A stretch of DNA of 55,410 bases, taken from the NCBI RefSeq assembly GCF_003574465.1, contig NZ_QOWC01000024.1, forward strand, positions 1 through 55,410, written 5' to 3'. The DNA is from Methylobacterium crusticola. GTDB lineage: Bacteria > Pseudomonadota > Alphaproteobacteria > Rhizobiales > Beijerinckiaceae. The notes below the pieces were generated by a model. The model searched no databases. It saw only the letters and a program-made list of their open reading frames with translations, and was not told where the DNA came from. How positions within the stretch are numbered: the first letter of the stretch is position 1; the number at the start of each line of letters is the position of its first letter. This document shows positions 15,895-24,417 of this stretch, one piece after another. The translations under genes were made by a program, and so were the position numbers.

Positions 15895-17358
15895 CTCGAC
15901 TTTGGCCAATTGGGCGGGTCATTGAGGGTGTGAGGTGACGAAGCAGGCGTGGCGTTAGGCTGGTTGCGTCCCCGCCAAGAGACACCGCCATGCTGCCCCT
16001 GCCCACCCGCTTCTCCGGGATCATCCTGGCGTTCGCGCCGCTGTTCGTCCAACGCTCGTGGCGCCATGCTCAGCTTCTGCTGACCGGCGCGATCCTGACG
16101 CCAGGCCGCCGTACGGTGACGAGCGTCCTGCGCATCATGGGCCGTGCACAGGAGCGACGGTTCGTGAACGCCCACCGCATCCTCAACCGGGCAGCGTGGT
16201 GCCCGCGCAGCGGCAGCCGTATCCTGCTCGGGCTCCTCGTCGACGCGTTCGCGCAACGCGGCCCCGTGGTCCTGGGACTGGACGACACGATCGAGCGCCG
16301 CCGCGGCAAACGCATCGCCGCCAAGGGCATCTATCGTGATCCGGTTCGCTCCTCCGACAGCCATTTCGTCAAGGCGAGCGGGCTGCGCTGGATGAGCCTG
16401 ATGGTGCTTGCCCCAATCCCCTGGGCAGGGCGCATCTGGGCGCTGCCGTTCCTGACCGCGCTGGTGCCGTCCGAGCGCGCCTGTCACGAACGGGGCCGTC
16501 GGCACAAACCGTTGCTCGACGTCGGGCGTCAACTCGCCCTCCAGGCGCGGCGCTGGCTGCCAGGCCGCGATCTCGTTGTGGTGGGCGACAGCGGCTTCTC
16601 CGCCCTGCTGTTCCTCGACGCGATGCGCCGCGCCCGCATCACGGCGATCACCCGCCTGCGGCTCGACGCAGCACTCTACGATCCCGCCCCGCCGCGGCCG
16701 CCCGGCACGATCGGACGCCCGCGGACCAAAGGTGCGCGGCTGCCTACGCTCGCCGTGACCCTCGTGGCCAAGGACACGCGCTGGCACGCGGTTGTGGTGC
16801 CGGGCTGGTACGGGGCGGGCGAGCGCACAATCGAGATCGCCTCGGGCACCGCGGTGTGGCGGCACGGCGGCTTGCCCGTCTGTGCCGATCCGTTGGGTGC
16901 TCATCCGCGATCCCGAGGCGCGCTTCCCGCCCCAGGCCCTGCTGTGCACCGATCCGACGCGCGAGCCCGCGCAGATCGTGGGGTGGTTCGTGCGGCGCTG
17001 GACCGTCGAGGTCACCTTCCAGGAGGTGCGCGCCCATCTCGGTGTCGAGACGCAGCGGCAGTGGACCAACACGGCGATTGCTCGCACCACGCCCTGCCTG
17101 CTCGCCCTGTTCTCGATCGTCACGCTGCTGGCTGCACGGCTCCCGGCCCGCCAACGACAACGGATCGCGGCCGCCGCGTGGTACCCCAAACCGCGTCCGA
17201 CCTTCGCCGATGCTCTGGCCGCCGTGCGCTGTGCGATCTGGCGCGAGCGGACTTTGGCAACATCACCGCGTCGGCCCGCCCGAACAAAACCCCGCTTCCG
17301 TTTGCCCGCACCCTGGGCCTATGCCCTCTGCCACGCCGCATGAATGGCCAAAGTCGAG
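15895..17358 (+). mobile_element. IS701-like insertion sequence, 1464 bp
   Basis: The ends are inverted repeats beginning CTCGACTTTGGCCA (15895-15908 and the complement at 17345-17358). The element is flanked by the direct repeat CTAAG (15890-15894 and 17359-17363), a target duplication. IS701 elements are usually described with 4-base YTAR duplications, so the exact border could shift by a base. It carries one transposase gene and sits inside orfB of the older IS3-type element, so it arrived later. Confidence 0.85.
15990..17343 (+). pseudogene. IS701-family transposase with one frameshift
   Basis: The N-terminal frame carries the DDE signatures: LGLDDTIERRRGKRI with the following GIYRDPVRSS, then VVVGDSGFSALLFLD. 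Near 16881 the reading moves to the next frame, where VPIRWVLIRDPEARFPPQ and GWFVRRWTVEVTFQEVRAHL give the C-terminal catalytic part with the final Glu. Dropping one base near 16881 restores a full protein that stops at 17343, beside the right inverted repeat. It is either an inactive copy or a sequencing error; programmed shifting is not typical of this family. Confidence 0.8.
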
Positions 17359-18009
17359 CTAAGAGACTGTCGGCCATGAAGCCCATTGCCCAGCCCTCGT
17401 TGGGATCACCGATCGCGGGCCGCGCTTGTCGGGAGTTCCAGGCCCGCTTGTACATGGCTAACTTGGGCCGAATCGACAGCCTCTTGTCGCGGTAGATCCG
17501 GTGGGTGCGATTGTGGTTCAAGGTCAAGCCCTCTCGTCGCAAAAGGATGTGCAGCCGCCGACAGCCGTAGCGCACGCGTGCGGCGGCCAACTCCTTCAGC
17601 CGCATGCGCAGCGCCACCTGCGAATTCAAGCGCTTGCGGTAGCGCTGGGGCGATCGCCCAAAGCCGCTGGACTGACAGGCCTGTCGTTCGCTGACGCCGT
17701 ATGCCACCTGCGAGTGACCGGCGATGTTGCGGCGAACGGCGGGCCTCACCGCTTTCGCTTGATTACATCCTGCAGCATCGAGCGATCCATGGTCAAACCC
17801 GCGACCAAGAGCCTGAGCTTGCAGTTCTCGTTCCTCAATAGCTACAAGCGCCAGATCTCCAGCTTCCCTCTGCCGATGAGCTCCTTCTTCCAGCGATAGA
17901 AGATTGGCTCGGACACACCGGCATGGAAAAACTTCGTACACCGTCGCACCGGTCTCCATCTGCCGTAGAGCAGGGAAAATTTGTTCGTTCGTGAGGCGTT
18001 GCGAGGCAT

Positions 18010-18404
18010 GGCCCCATCCTCCTTCAAGATTCAGGATGCCCGGAAAACTTGCGCTCAGCGCAGACCAGTTCGCTGTGGCTCGGCCCGTAACTTCGGCTCA
18101 TGCCCACGACACGATGGACGAGCAAGCTGGCTTCGGCATCAAGGCAAGGGTTTGACAACGAAAGGTTTGCTGTGCACCCGGTTCTAAACTCGAACGGGCA
18201 GTTCACTCCGCCCGACATGGCACGAAATGCTCAACCATCTCGACAAGTCACCGCCAAAGGCTATCAGTGTGGCCGGCACGTTCCGTCTATGCTCGAGCCA
18301 TCCTGCCTTAGGCCGGGATCCGCGCGACCGGGCGCTGAGTGTGAGCCTGAAACGTGAGATCCCGCTGGAACGAAGGCAGCCACGAGGCCACAGGGACCAA
18401 TCAC
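18010..18404. other. stretch between insertion sequence and T6SS operon
   Basis: About 395 bases without a supportable gene. It must carry the promoter of the T6SS operon starting with tssH. I found no convincing sigma-54 or other named promoter element by eye. Confidence 0.45.
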
Positions 18405-21029
18405 ATGGTGTCGCTTGATCTGCGTCTACTCGTCCGTCGGCTGAACGACGTGTGCCGGCAGGAGCTTGAGGCGGCGGCTGGCCTTGCATTGACACGCACG
18501 CATTACAACGTTGAGATCGAGCACTGGCTACTCCGGCTCGTCGGGCATCCACGTTCGGACGTGGCGGCGGTGCTGGTGCAAGCCGACATCGATGCCGGCC
18601 GTCTAACCGCCGATCTCGACCACGTCCTCGACCGGCTGCGCAGTGGCAACGCCCGGCCGCCGGGCTTCGCGCCGGACTTGGTGGAACTCATGAAGCAGGC
18701 TTGGCTCGTAGCTTCGGTCAACACCGGCGCTGCCGCCATCCGCTCCGGCCACTTGCTCTTAGCCATGTTGGCCGACGAGATGCTGGCCCGGCGCATCAGC
18801 GAAATTTCGGGCGAGTTCCGCCGCCTCTCTGCCGAGAGCCTCAAGCGGGACTTCACCGTGCTCACGGCGGCGAGCGACGAAGCCGCCACAACGGCGCAGA
18901 GCAGCGCTACCGAGCTGGACGGGGCCGCCCCCTCTCAGTCTAACCATGCCCTCGAGCAGTTCACTGTTGACCTTACCGATCAGGCCCGCAAAGGAGTAAT
19001 AGATCCAATCCTCGGCCGCGACGACGAGATCCGGCAATGCATCGACATCCTGATCCGGCGGCGTCAGAACAATCCGATTCTCGCCGGAGAGGCTGGCGTC
19101 GGCAAGACCGCCGTAGCCGAGGGCTTTGCGCAACGCATCGCCGCTGGCGACGTGCCGCCGTCCCTGAAAGACGTCACTCTACGCTCCCTCGACCTCGGCC
19201 TGCTACAGGCCGGTGCCAGCATGAAAGGCGAGTTCGAGCGTCGCCTGCGCGAGGTGATCGACGCCGTAAAGGCATCGCCAAAACCGGTAATCTTGTTCAT
19301 CGATGAGGCGCACACTCTGGTCGGGGCGGGTGGCGCCGCTGGCCAAGGTGATGCCGCCAATCTGCTCAAACCAGCCCTCGCTCGCGGCGAACTGCGCACT
19401 GTTGCAGCTACCACTTGGGCCGAGTACAAAAAGTACTTCGAGCGCGACGCGGCATTGGCACGTCGCTTCCAAGTGGTTAAGATCGAAGAGCCGTCTGAGC
19501 CTGCCGCGATCGCGATGATGCGTGGCCTCGTCGCCACCCTAGAACGCTACCACAAAGTGCGAATTCTCGACGAGGCCGTAGTGGCCTCGGTGCGGCTCGC
19601 TGCCCGCTTCATCCCCTCACGCCAGTTACCCGACAAGTCGGTCTCCTTGCTTGACACAGCGTGTGCCCGCGTGGCTGTGAGCCAGTCGACGCTTCCCGGC
19701 GCGATTGAGGATCGCCAGCGTCGGCTCGACATGATCGACACGGAATCCACAATGCTCTCCCGCGAGGCATTAACCGGCGGAGAGAGCGCAACGCGCCTTG
19801 CCACGCTGGCCGAAGAGCGCGCCGCCCTTGCCGACGAACTCCGCGACCTAACGGCGCGCTGGGAGCAGGAAAAAGCTTTGATCGCCCGCCTCGACATTCT
19901 ACGGGCGGAAATCGAGGCGGCGGACTCAAACAGCCCGGCAGCGGAAGAACAGACGGAGTTCATGTCCGTTTCGGCGGACCTGAAAGCGCTTCAAGGTGAA
20001 GCGCCGCTGGTGTTTCCGCTCGTCGACGCCCAGGCGATTGCTGAGGTGGTCAAGAACTGGACAGGTATTCCCACCGGACGCATGCAATCAACCCAGATTC
20101 GCTCGGTCCTGGCACTGCAGGCGGCGATGGCGGAGCGCATCATTGGCCAGAGCCACGCTATTGACGCTGTGGCGCAAGCGATCGTTACCTCGCGGGCCGG
20201 TCTGACTGATCCGCGCAAACCGCTCGGCGTATTCCTGATGGTCGGCCCCTCTGGCGTCGGAAAGACCGAAACCGCCCTGACTCTTGCAAACCTGCTTTAT
20301 GGCGGCGAACAAAACCTCACTACTATCACGATGACTGAGTTCAAGGAGGAGCACAAGGTTAGCCTGCTTATGGGTAGCCCGCCTGGCTATGTTGGGTATG
20401 GCGAGGGCGGCATCTTGACCGAGGCGGTTCGGCGGCGGCCTTACAGCGTGATTCTGCTAGACGAGATGGAAAAAGCCCATCCCGGCGTCCAGGACGTGTT
20501 TTACCAGGTGTTCGACAAAGGTCAGATGAAGGACGGCGAAGGCCGCGACATCGACTTCAAGAATACGGTCATTATCATGACGTCGAACGCTGCCGCAGAC
20601 TTGATCACCAAGCTCTGCGCGGACCCCGAGACGATGCCGGACCCAGCTGCCTTGGAGCATGCCCTGCGGCCGGAGCTCGGAAAATTCTTCAAGGATGCGT
20701 TCCTCGGCCGAGTCACCTTGGTGCCGTATATACCGCTCAGCGATGAGACCCTGCGCCGAATCGTCGTGCTGCAGCTACAGCGTGTCCGTAATCGGGTCGC
20801 CGAGACCCACAAAGCGGTGTTCGATTATGCTCCGGACCTCGTCGAGACCATCACTAGCCGCTGCACCGAGAGCGCGTCCGGTGCCCGCAACGTAGAGAAC
20901 ATCCTGTCGCGCACCCTGTTGCCGGAACTGTCGGTTCGCGTCCTCGAACATCTCGCCCGTGGGGAACCGATCCAGCGCATCTACGCCACCGTTGGTACCG
21001 ATGGAGGCTTCGTATATGAGGTGAGCTGA
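18405..21029 (+). CDS. tssH: T6SS AAA+ ATPase ClpV/TssH
   Basis: An 874-residue Clp/Hsp100 protein that disassembles the contracted TssB/TssC sheath so that it can be reused. The N-domain begins VSLDLRLLVRRLNDVCRQEL, typical of ClpV rather than ClpB. Walker A of AAA1 is GEAGVGKT at about residue 228, with Walker B ILFIDEAH near 297. AAA2 has GPSGVGKTET at about 613 and VILLDEMEKAH near 683. The coiled-coil M-domain between them is short, as in ClpV. The ATG at 18405 begins the conserved N-domain. PAAR follows after 21 bases, so this is the first gene of the long T6SS operon. Confidence 0.97.
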   Translation: MVSLDLRLLVRRLNDVCRQELEAAAGLALTRTHYNVEIEHWLLRLVGHPRSDVAAVLVQADIDAGRLTADLDHVLDRLRSGNARPPGFAPDLVELMKQAWLVASVNTGAAAIRSGHLLLAMLADEMLARRISEISGEFRRLSAESLKRDFTVLTAASDEAATTAQSSATELDGAAPSQSNHALEQFTVDLTDQARKGVIDPILGRDDEIRQCIDILIRRRQNNPILAGEAGVGKTAVAEGFAQRIAAGDVPPSLKDVTLRSLDLGLLQAGASMKGEFERRLREVIDAVKASPKPVILFIDEAHTLVGAGGAAGQGDAANLLKPALARGELRTVAATTWAEYKKYFERDAALARRFQVVKIEEPSEPAAIAMMRGLVATLERYHKVRILDEAVVASVRLAARFIPSRQLPDKSVSLLDTACARVAVSQSTLPGAIEDRQRRLDMIDTESTMLSREALTGGESATRLATLAEERAALADELRDLTARWEQEKALIARLDILRAEIEAADSNSPAAEEQTEFMSVSADLKALQGEAPLVFPLVDAQAIAEVVKNWTGIPTGRMQSTQIRSVLALQAAMAERIIGQSHAIDAVAQAIVTSRAGLTDPRKPLGVFLMVGPSGVGKTETALTLANLLYGGEQNLTTITMTEFKEEHKVSLLMGSPPGYVGYGEGGILTEAVRRRPYSVILLDEMEKAHPGVQDVFYQVFDKGQMKDGEGRDIDFKNTVIIMTSNAAADLITKLCADPETMPDPAALEHALRPELGKFFKDAFLGRVTLVPYIPLSDETLRRIVVLQLQRVRNRVAETHKAVFDYAPDLVETITSRCTESASGARNVENILSRTLLPELSVRVLEHLARGEPIQRIYATVGTDGGFVYEVS

Positions 21030-21050
21030 TCTCGCCGACTGGAGCCCTCC

Positions 21051-21434
21051 ATGCCGCCCGCCGCTCGCATCGGGGATAATGTGCTGCAAGCGACACCGCA
21101 TTGTCATGCGCCGATTCACCCGGCTGCTCCAGTGCCGACGCCCGTCCCTCACCCAGCGATGCCGCTCGCCATCATCAAGGGCTGTCCGACGGTGCTGATC
21201 GGCAAGATGCCGGCGGCGCGGGTGACAGACACCACAGTGCCTTGCGTCCTCGCCGGTTGTATCCCGGCGGGGCCGGGCATGATCGCGAAAGGCTCGGCTA
21301 CAGTGCTGATTGGCAAGATGCCGGCGGCACGCGTCGGCGACAACACCTTGCATGCGAGTTGCGTCGCGCCGATCCCGAGTCCGTCCGGCGAAATTCTGCC
21401 GCCGGGCTGTATCACCGTGATCATTGGCGGGTGA
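21051..21434 (+). CDS. PAAR-domain T6SS spike tip protein
   Basis: A 127-residue PAAR protein, predicted to cap the VgrG spike. It starts MPPAARIGD, and the block TVLIGKMPAARV occurs twice (about residues 47-58 and 87-98), each followed by D-x-T, as expected of the repeat-built PAAR cone. Several conserved His and Cys residues could hold the tip metal ion. It ends with PGCITVIIGG and carries no extra C-terminal toxin domain. It sits between tssH and a methyltransferase gene that starts 4 bases after its stop. Confidence 0.95.
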   Translation: MPPAARIGDNVLQATPHCHAPIHPAAPVPTPVPHPAMPLAIIKGCPTVLIGKMPAARVTDTTVPCVLAGCIPAGPGMIAKGSATVLIGKMPAARVGDNTLHASCVAPIPSPSGEILPPGCITVIIGG

Positions 21435-21438
21435 CGCG

Positions 21439-22476
21439 ATGCGCCGCCTGCATTTCGATGCTTTGAAGCCGGCCTGTCCGACTTGCCGCCGGGCGCTTCT
21501 AGCCTTGGAGCCGGGGGCAGAGAGCGCAGACGACACGATCCGCTCGGGGCTGCTTCGCTGTCAAGACAATGCCTGTGGCGAGCGTTTCCCTATCATCGCG
21601 GGCACCCCGGTGTTGGTGCCCAACCTCGCTGGATGGCTGTCAGCAAATCTCCACCTCATGTTAGAGAGCGACATCGATGTCGCGGTGGTGGAGTCTGTGG
21701 TCGGCGCCGTGGTCGGGCCAGAATCTGCCTACAATATCGCGCGGCAGCAGCAATCGAGCTACGCTCACGATCATTATGGCGACCTCTTCGAGGCGGACCC
21801 CGACGCCGGAACGGTGTCGCCCGGTGGAGTGCGGCGCTGCCTGGATCGAGCACTTCGGCACCTCGGCCCTGTGCGCGGCCCAGTCCTCGATGTCGGCTGC
21901 GCCGTCGGACGCACCAGCTTCGACATAGCGGCAGCGTGCGATGGACCCGTGTTAGGAGTTGATCTGAACTGGCCCCTCCTGCGCATCGGCCGTGGCGTGC
22001 TGGACCGCGGCCTGCTGCGCTACCCTCTCCGACGCCTCGGCAATCGGTATGACCGCCGGGACACACACTTCTCGCCCCCAGAGGGCGCCCGAGTGGATTT
22101 CTGGGTCATCGACGCCCAAGCCCTCCCGTTCGCCGACAATACGTTTGATCTCGTCGTGGCGCTCAACGTGCTCGACTGCGTGCCCGACCCTACGCAGCTC
22201 GTCGTCGAGATCAGCCGGGTCGCGGCGCCAGGTGGCGGTGTCGCCCTCGCAGCCCCCCTCGACTGGGCGCCTCATGCGACCCCCTATCCCGCTTGGCTCG
22301 ACAGCCCGGCCGCCTTCGAGAACATGGTGGCACGGGCTTCGCGCGCAGCGCCCGGCGCCAAGCCGCTGACGCCGCTCGCACCGGCCTTCAACCTCCCTTG
22401 GGCCGTGCGCCTGCACGACAATGCCACTGTTACCTACAAGACGCAGTTGCTGACGCTTACAGCTGCTGAGACCTGA
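21439..22476 (+). CDS. SAM-dependent methyltransferase with zinc-ribbon N-terminus
   Basis: A 345-residue class I methyltransferase. The N-terminus holds C13-P-T-C16 and C41/C46, a Trm112-like zinc ribbon. Motif I is LDVGCAVGRTS at about 149-159, followed by VLGVDLNWPLLRIG, VIDAQALPFADNTFDLVVAL and the post-motif region ISRVAAPGGGVAL. The start 4 bases after PAAR shows it belongs to the T6SS operon. The substrate is unknown; a T6SS component or effector, or a small metabolite, are all possible. A second, unrelated methyltransferase lies further on in the same cluster. Confidence 0.88.
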   Translation: MRRLHFDALKPACPTCRRALLALEPGAESADDTIRSGLLRCQDNACGERFPIIAGTPVLVPNLAGWLSANLHLMLESDIDVAVVESVVGAVVGPESAYNIARQQQSSYAHDHYGDLFEADPDAGTVSPGGVRRCLDRALRHLGPVRGPVLDVGCAVGRTSFDIAAACDGPVLGVDLNWPLLRIGRGVLDRGLLRYPLRRLGNRYDRRDTHFSPPEGARVDFWVIDAQALPFADNTFDLVVALNVLDCVPDPTQLVVEISRVAAPGGGVALAAPLDWAPHATPYPAWLDSPAAFENMVARASRAAPGAKPLTPLAPAFNLPWAVRLHDNATVTYKTQLLTLTAAET

Positions 22477-22932
22477 TCGTACCAACTCGGCAAGGAGTCT
22501 GTTTTCCTCGCCTGCGAGGCGATTGCGCGACGTGGTTAGCGAGTCCTGCCGAAGCGTAAACGCTTGTGTGATCTAGCGTTTTGGCCGCACGCCTACGAGA
22601 CGCGCGATGTCCATCGGGTCGCAGCCGAAGCGCCGCCATGCCGCATGGCCGGATAACATCACGAATCGACGGGGACTGGATGATAGAGAATTGCCACGCA
22701 TCGCAGCAACATCTACACTCTCAGAAATGGTGGGCAGGAGTACGCAGCGTGGGCTGCATGAGTCGGCAAGACAGCCTCGTGACTCCGATCAGGGTTATTC
22801 CCTGATGATCGGCATGACTCACATCTGAGACGTGGGTTGTGTTCGGTTGGAGACACATGGCGCGATGCGGATGCCTGGTGGCGGCTGGGCCAGGGTGTCA
22901 GCCGATGACCTCGTCCGGCTAGGGGATGAGTT
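22477..22932. other. internal spacer of the T6SS cluster
   Basis: 456 bases without a supportable gene, the largest break in the first half of the cluster; a second promoter for tssL onward may lie here. ATCAGGG and CCCTGAT (22788-22806, 5-base loop) form a small perfect hairpin. Confidence 0.45.
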
Positions 22933-24417
22933 ATGGCCTCAAGCACCGCAGCGGCCGATAGTGACGCCACGATATTTTCGCCGGGGAGCCAGGCCGTCCC
23001 GTCTCCACGGTCCAAGCCTGCCGCGAGCGATACGGCGCGCTTCTCTCCTGTCTCCGAAACGGGCCCGAGTCCGCTGCGACCGCCGCCGCGTTCGACACCA
23101 GCGGTCGAATTGCCTCGCCGGGCTAGTCCCGACATGGCGCGGGCCGCTCCTCAAATATCTGAGCGCAGTGGCGCCTTGCCGGCGGTCTTCGACGTCTACA
23201 GCGACAACATCGGACTCGCCCTGGCGGCGCCGATCTTCGATTGGTTGTTCCGCATCCAATACGAGCCGCAGATGGACGTCGAGGCCCTGCACCAGGATCT
23301 CGTCTCGCAGCTCAAAAGCTATGAGGTTCAGGCGGCGCATCGAGGCCTGACGCCGGTCAATATCCGAGTTCTGCTATACGGACTTGCTGCCACCGTAGAT
23401 GACATAGTGCTCAAGACCGCTTGGGGTGCCGACAGCCCATGGGCTCACAAGAGCATGATCTCGATGTTCTTTCGCGAGACATGGGGCGGTGAGCGGTTCT
23501 ACGTCCTTCTGAGCCGCATGATGAGCACGCCGCGCTCGTTCGCTCAGGAAATTGAACTCTATTATCATTGCCTGCAGTTCGGCTTCGAGGGGCGCTACCG
23601 ATTGGAACCGCAGGGGACCGCGGAACTTTCGCGCATTCGCGAGGAGTTGTACCTGTTCCTGCGCGAACTTCGCGGCGATCCGCCATCCGAGCTGTCGCCA
23701 TCGTGGCGCGGCCTCGTAGTGCAGAGCAGCCGCATCCGGGACCTGATGCCGTATTGGCTCGCGGGCCTCGGCATTGTGCTCGCCGCCGCCTGCATCTACA
23801 TCGTCCTGAACACTCTCCTCCACCGTAACGCTTCCGTGGCGGTGGGCGAAGTCGAGGCATTGACACGGACGCCGCTCGCGCCTGCCCCGCAGCCGCCCCC
23901 GCCCCCGATCGTGCGGGTGATCGCGCCCTCGGCTCCGTCCCCTCCGCCGCCTAGCATCAGGAGCCTCCTCGCAGCCCAGGAGCGGGCCGGCCTCCTGACT
24001 GTCTCCGGGCGCAATGGCGCGACGGTCATCACCACGACGCGCGAATTGTTCACTTCAGGTTCGGTCACCCTGCGCGACCCCTATCCCGAGACGCTCAAGG
24101 CTGTCGCTCAGGCACTCGAGTCCAGTCCCGGAACCGTGCACGTTGTCGGCTACACCGACAACGTGCCGATCCGCACGCCTGCCTACCCAGATAATGTCAG
24201 CCTGTCGAAGGCCCGCGCGAAGGTAGTGGCCGATCTGATCGCGGCGGACCTGAAGGATCCGGGCCGCGTCACCTCAACCGGCCTCGGCTCGGCGGACCCG
24301 CTCGAGTCGAATGGCACGTCGCAAGGCCGGCAAGCCAACCGGCGGGTCGAGATCACGCTAACGCCGCCAGCCCCGTCCCAGGCACCCGCCTCCCCTGCGC
24401 TCCGAGCCGCACCATGA
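22933..24417 (+). CDS. tssL: T6SS inner-membrane protein TssL with OmpA-like domain
   Basis: A 494-residue TssL of the long type. Residues 1-85 are Ser/Thr/Pro-rich and disordered, with SDATIFSP around Thr13. The DotU/IcmH cytoplasmic domain spans about 85-265 (VFDVYSDNIGLALAAPIF, GLAATVDDIVLKTAWG). One membrane helix lies near 274-297, then a proline-rich linker, then an OmpA/peptidoglycan-binding domain at about 350-480 (VHVVGYTDNVPIR, LSKARAKVVADLI, GRQANRRVEITL). With TssM and TssJ it forms the membrane complex. GGGGATGAG precedes the ATG. It overlaps tssM by 4 bases. The N-terminal threonines are candidate targets for the kinase encoded at the end of the cluster. Confidence 0.96.
   Translation: MASSTAAADSDATIFSPGSQAVPSPRSKPAASDTARFSPVSETGPSPLRPPPRSTPAVELPRRASPDMARAAPQISERSGALPAVFDVYSDNIGLALAAPIFDWLFRIQYEPQMDVEALHQDLVSQLKSYEVQAAHRGLTPVNIRVLLYGLAATVDDIVLKTAWGADSPWAHKSMISMFFRETWGGERFYVLLSRMMSTPRSFAQEIELYYHCLQFGFEGRYRLEPQGTAELSRIREELYLFLRELRGDPPSELSPSWRGLVVQSSRIRDLMPYWLAGLGIVLAAACIYIVLNTLLHRNASVAVGEVEALTRTPLAPAPQPPPPPIVRVIAPSAPSPPPPSIRSLLAAQERAGLLTVSGRNGATVITTTRELFTSGSVTLRDPYPETLKAVAQALESSPGTVHVVGYTDNVPIRTPAYPDNVSLSKARAKVVADLIAADLKDPGRVTSTGLGSADPLESNGTSQGRQANRRVEITLTPPAPSQAPASPALRAAP

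Larger units (their letters stand above)
15442..18009 (-). mobile_element. decayed IS3-family element, split by a second insertion
   Basis: Minus-strand fragments of both reading frames of an IS3-type (IS407-like) element are visible. At the right is an orfA-like HTH with FHAGVSEPIFYRWKKEL. Then comes orfB: RMRLKELAAARVRYGCRRLH, LLRREGLTLNHNRTHRIYR, and, left of the inserted element, PKSLRVDNGPKFVGRIFDQ. The piece near 15450-15640 encodes AEC LNTSWFF-like text and an AFADQAVTARDFA end. Several frameshifts and substitutions make it inactive. It was interrupted at 15890-17363 by an IS701-like element. Confidence 0.75.

Noticed and set aside
15696..17189. Long minus-strand frame of 497 codons.
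   Set aside because: It is the antisense of the IS701-like transposase, joined by chance to a real IS3-type end.
17120..17959. Minus-strand frame of 279 codons read as one gene.
   Set aside because: It mixes the IS3-type orfB start with antisense of the inserted element; only the part right of 17363 is real.
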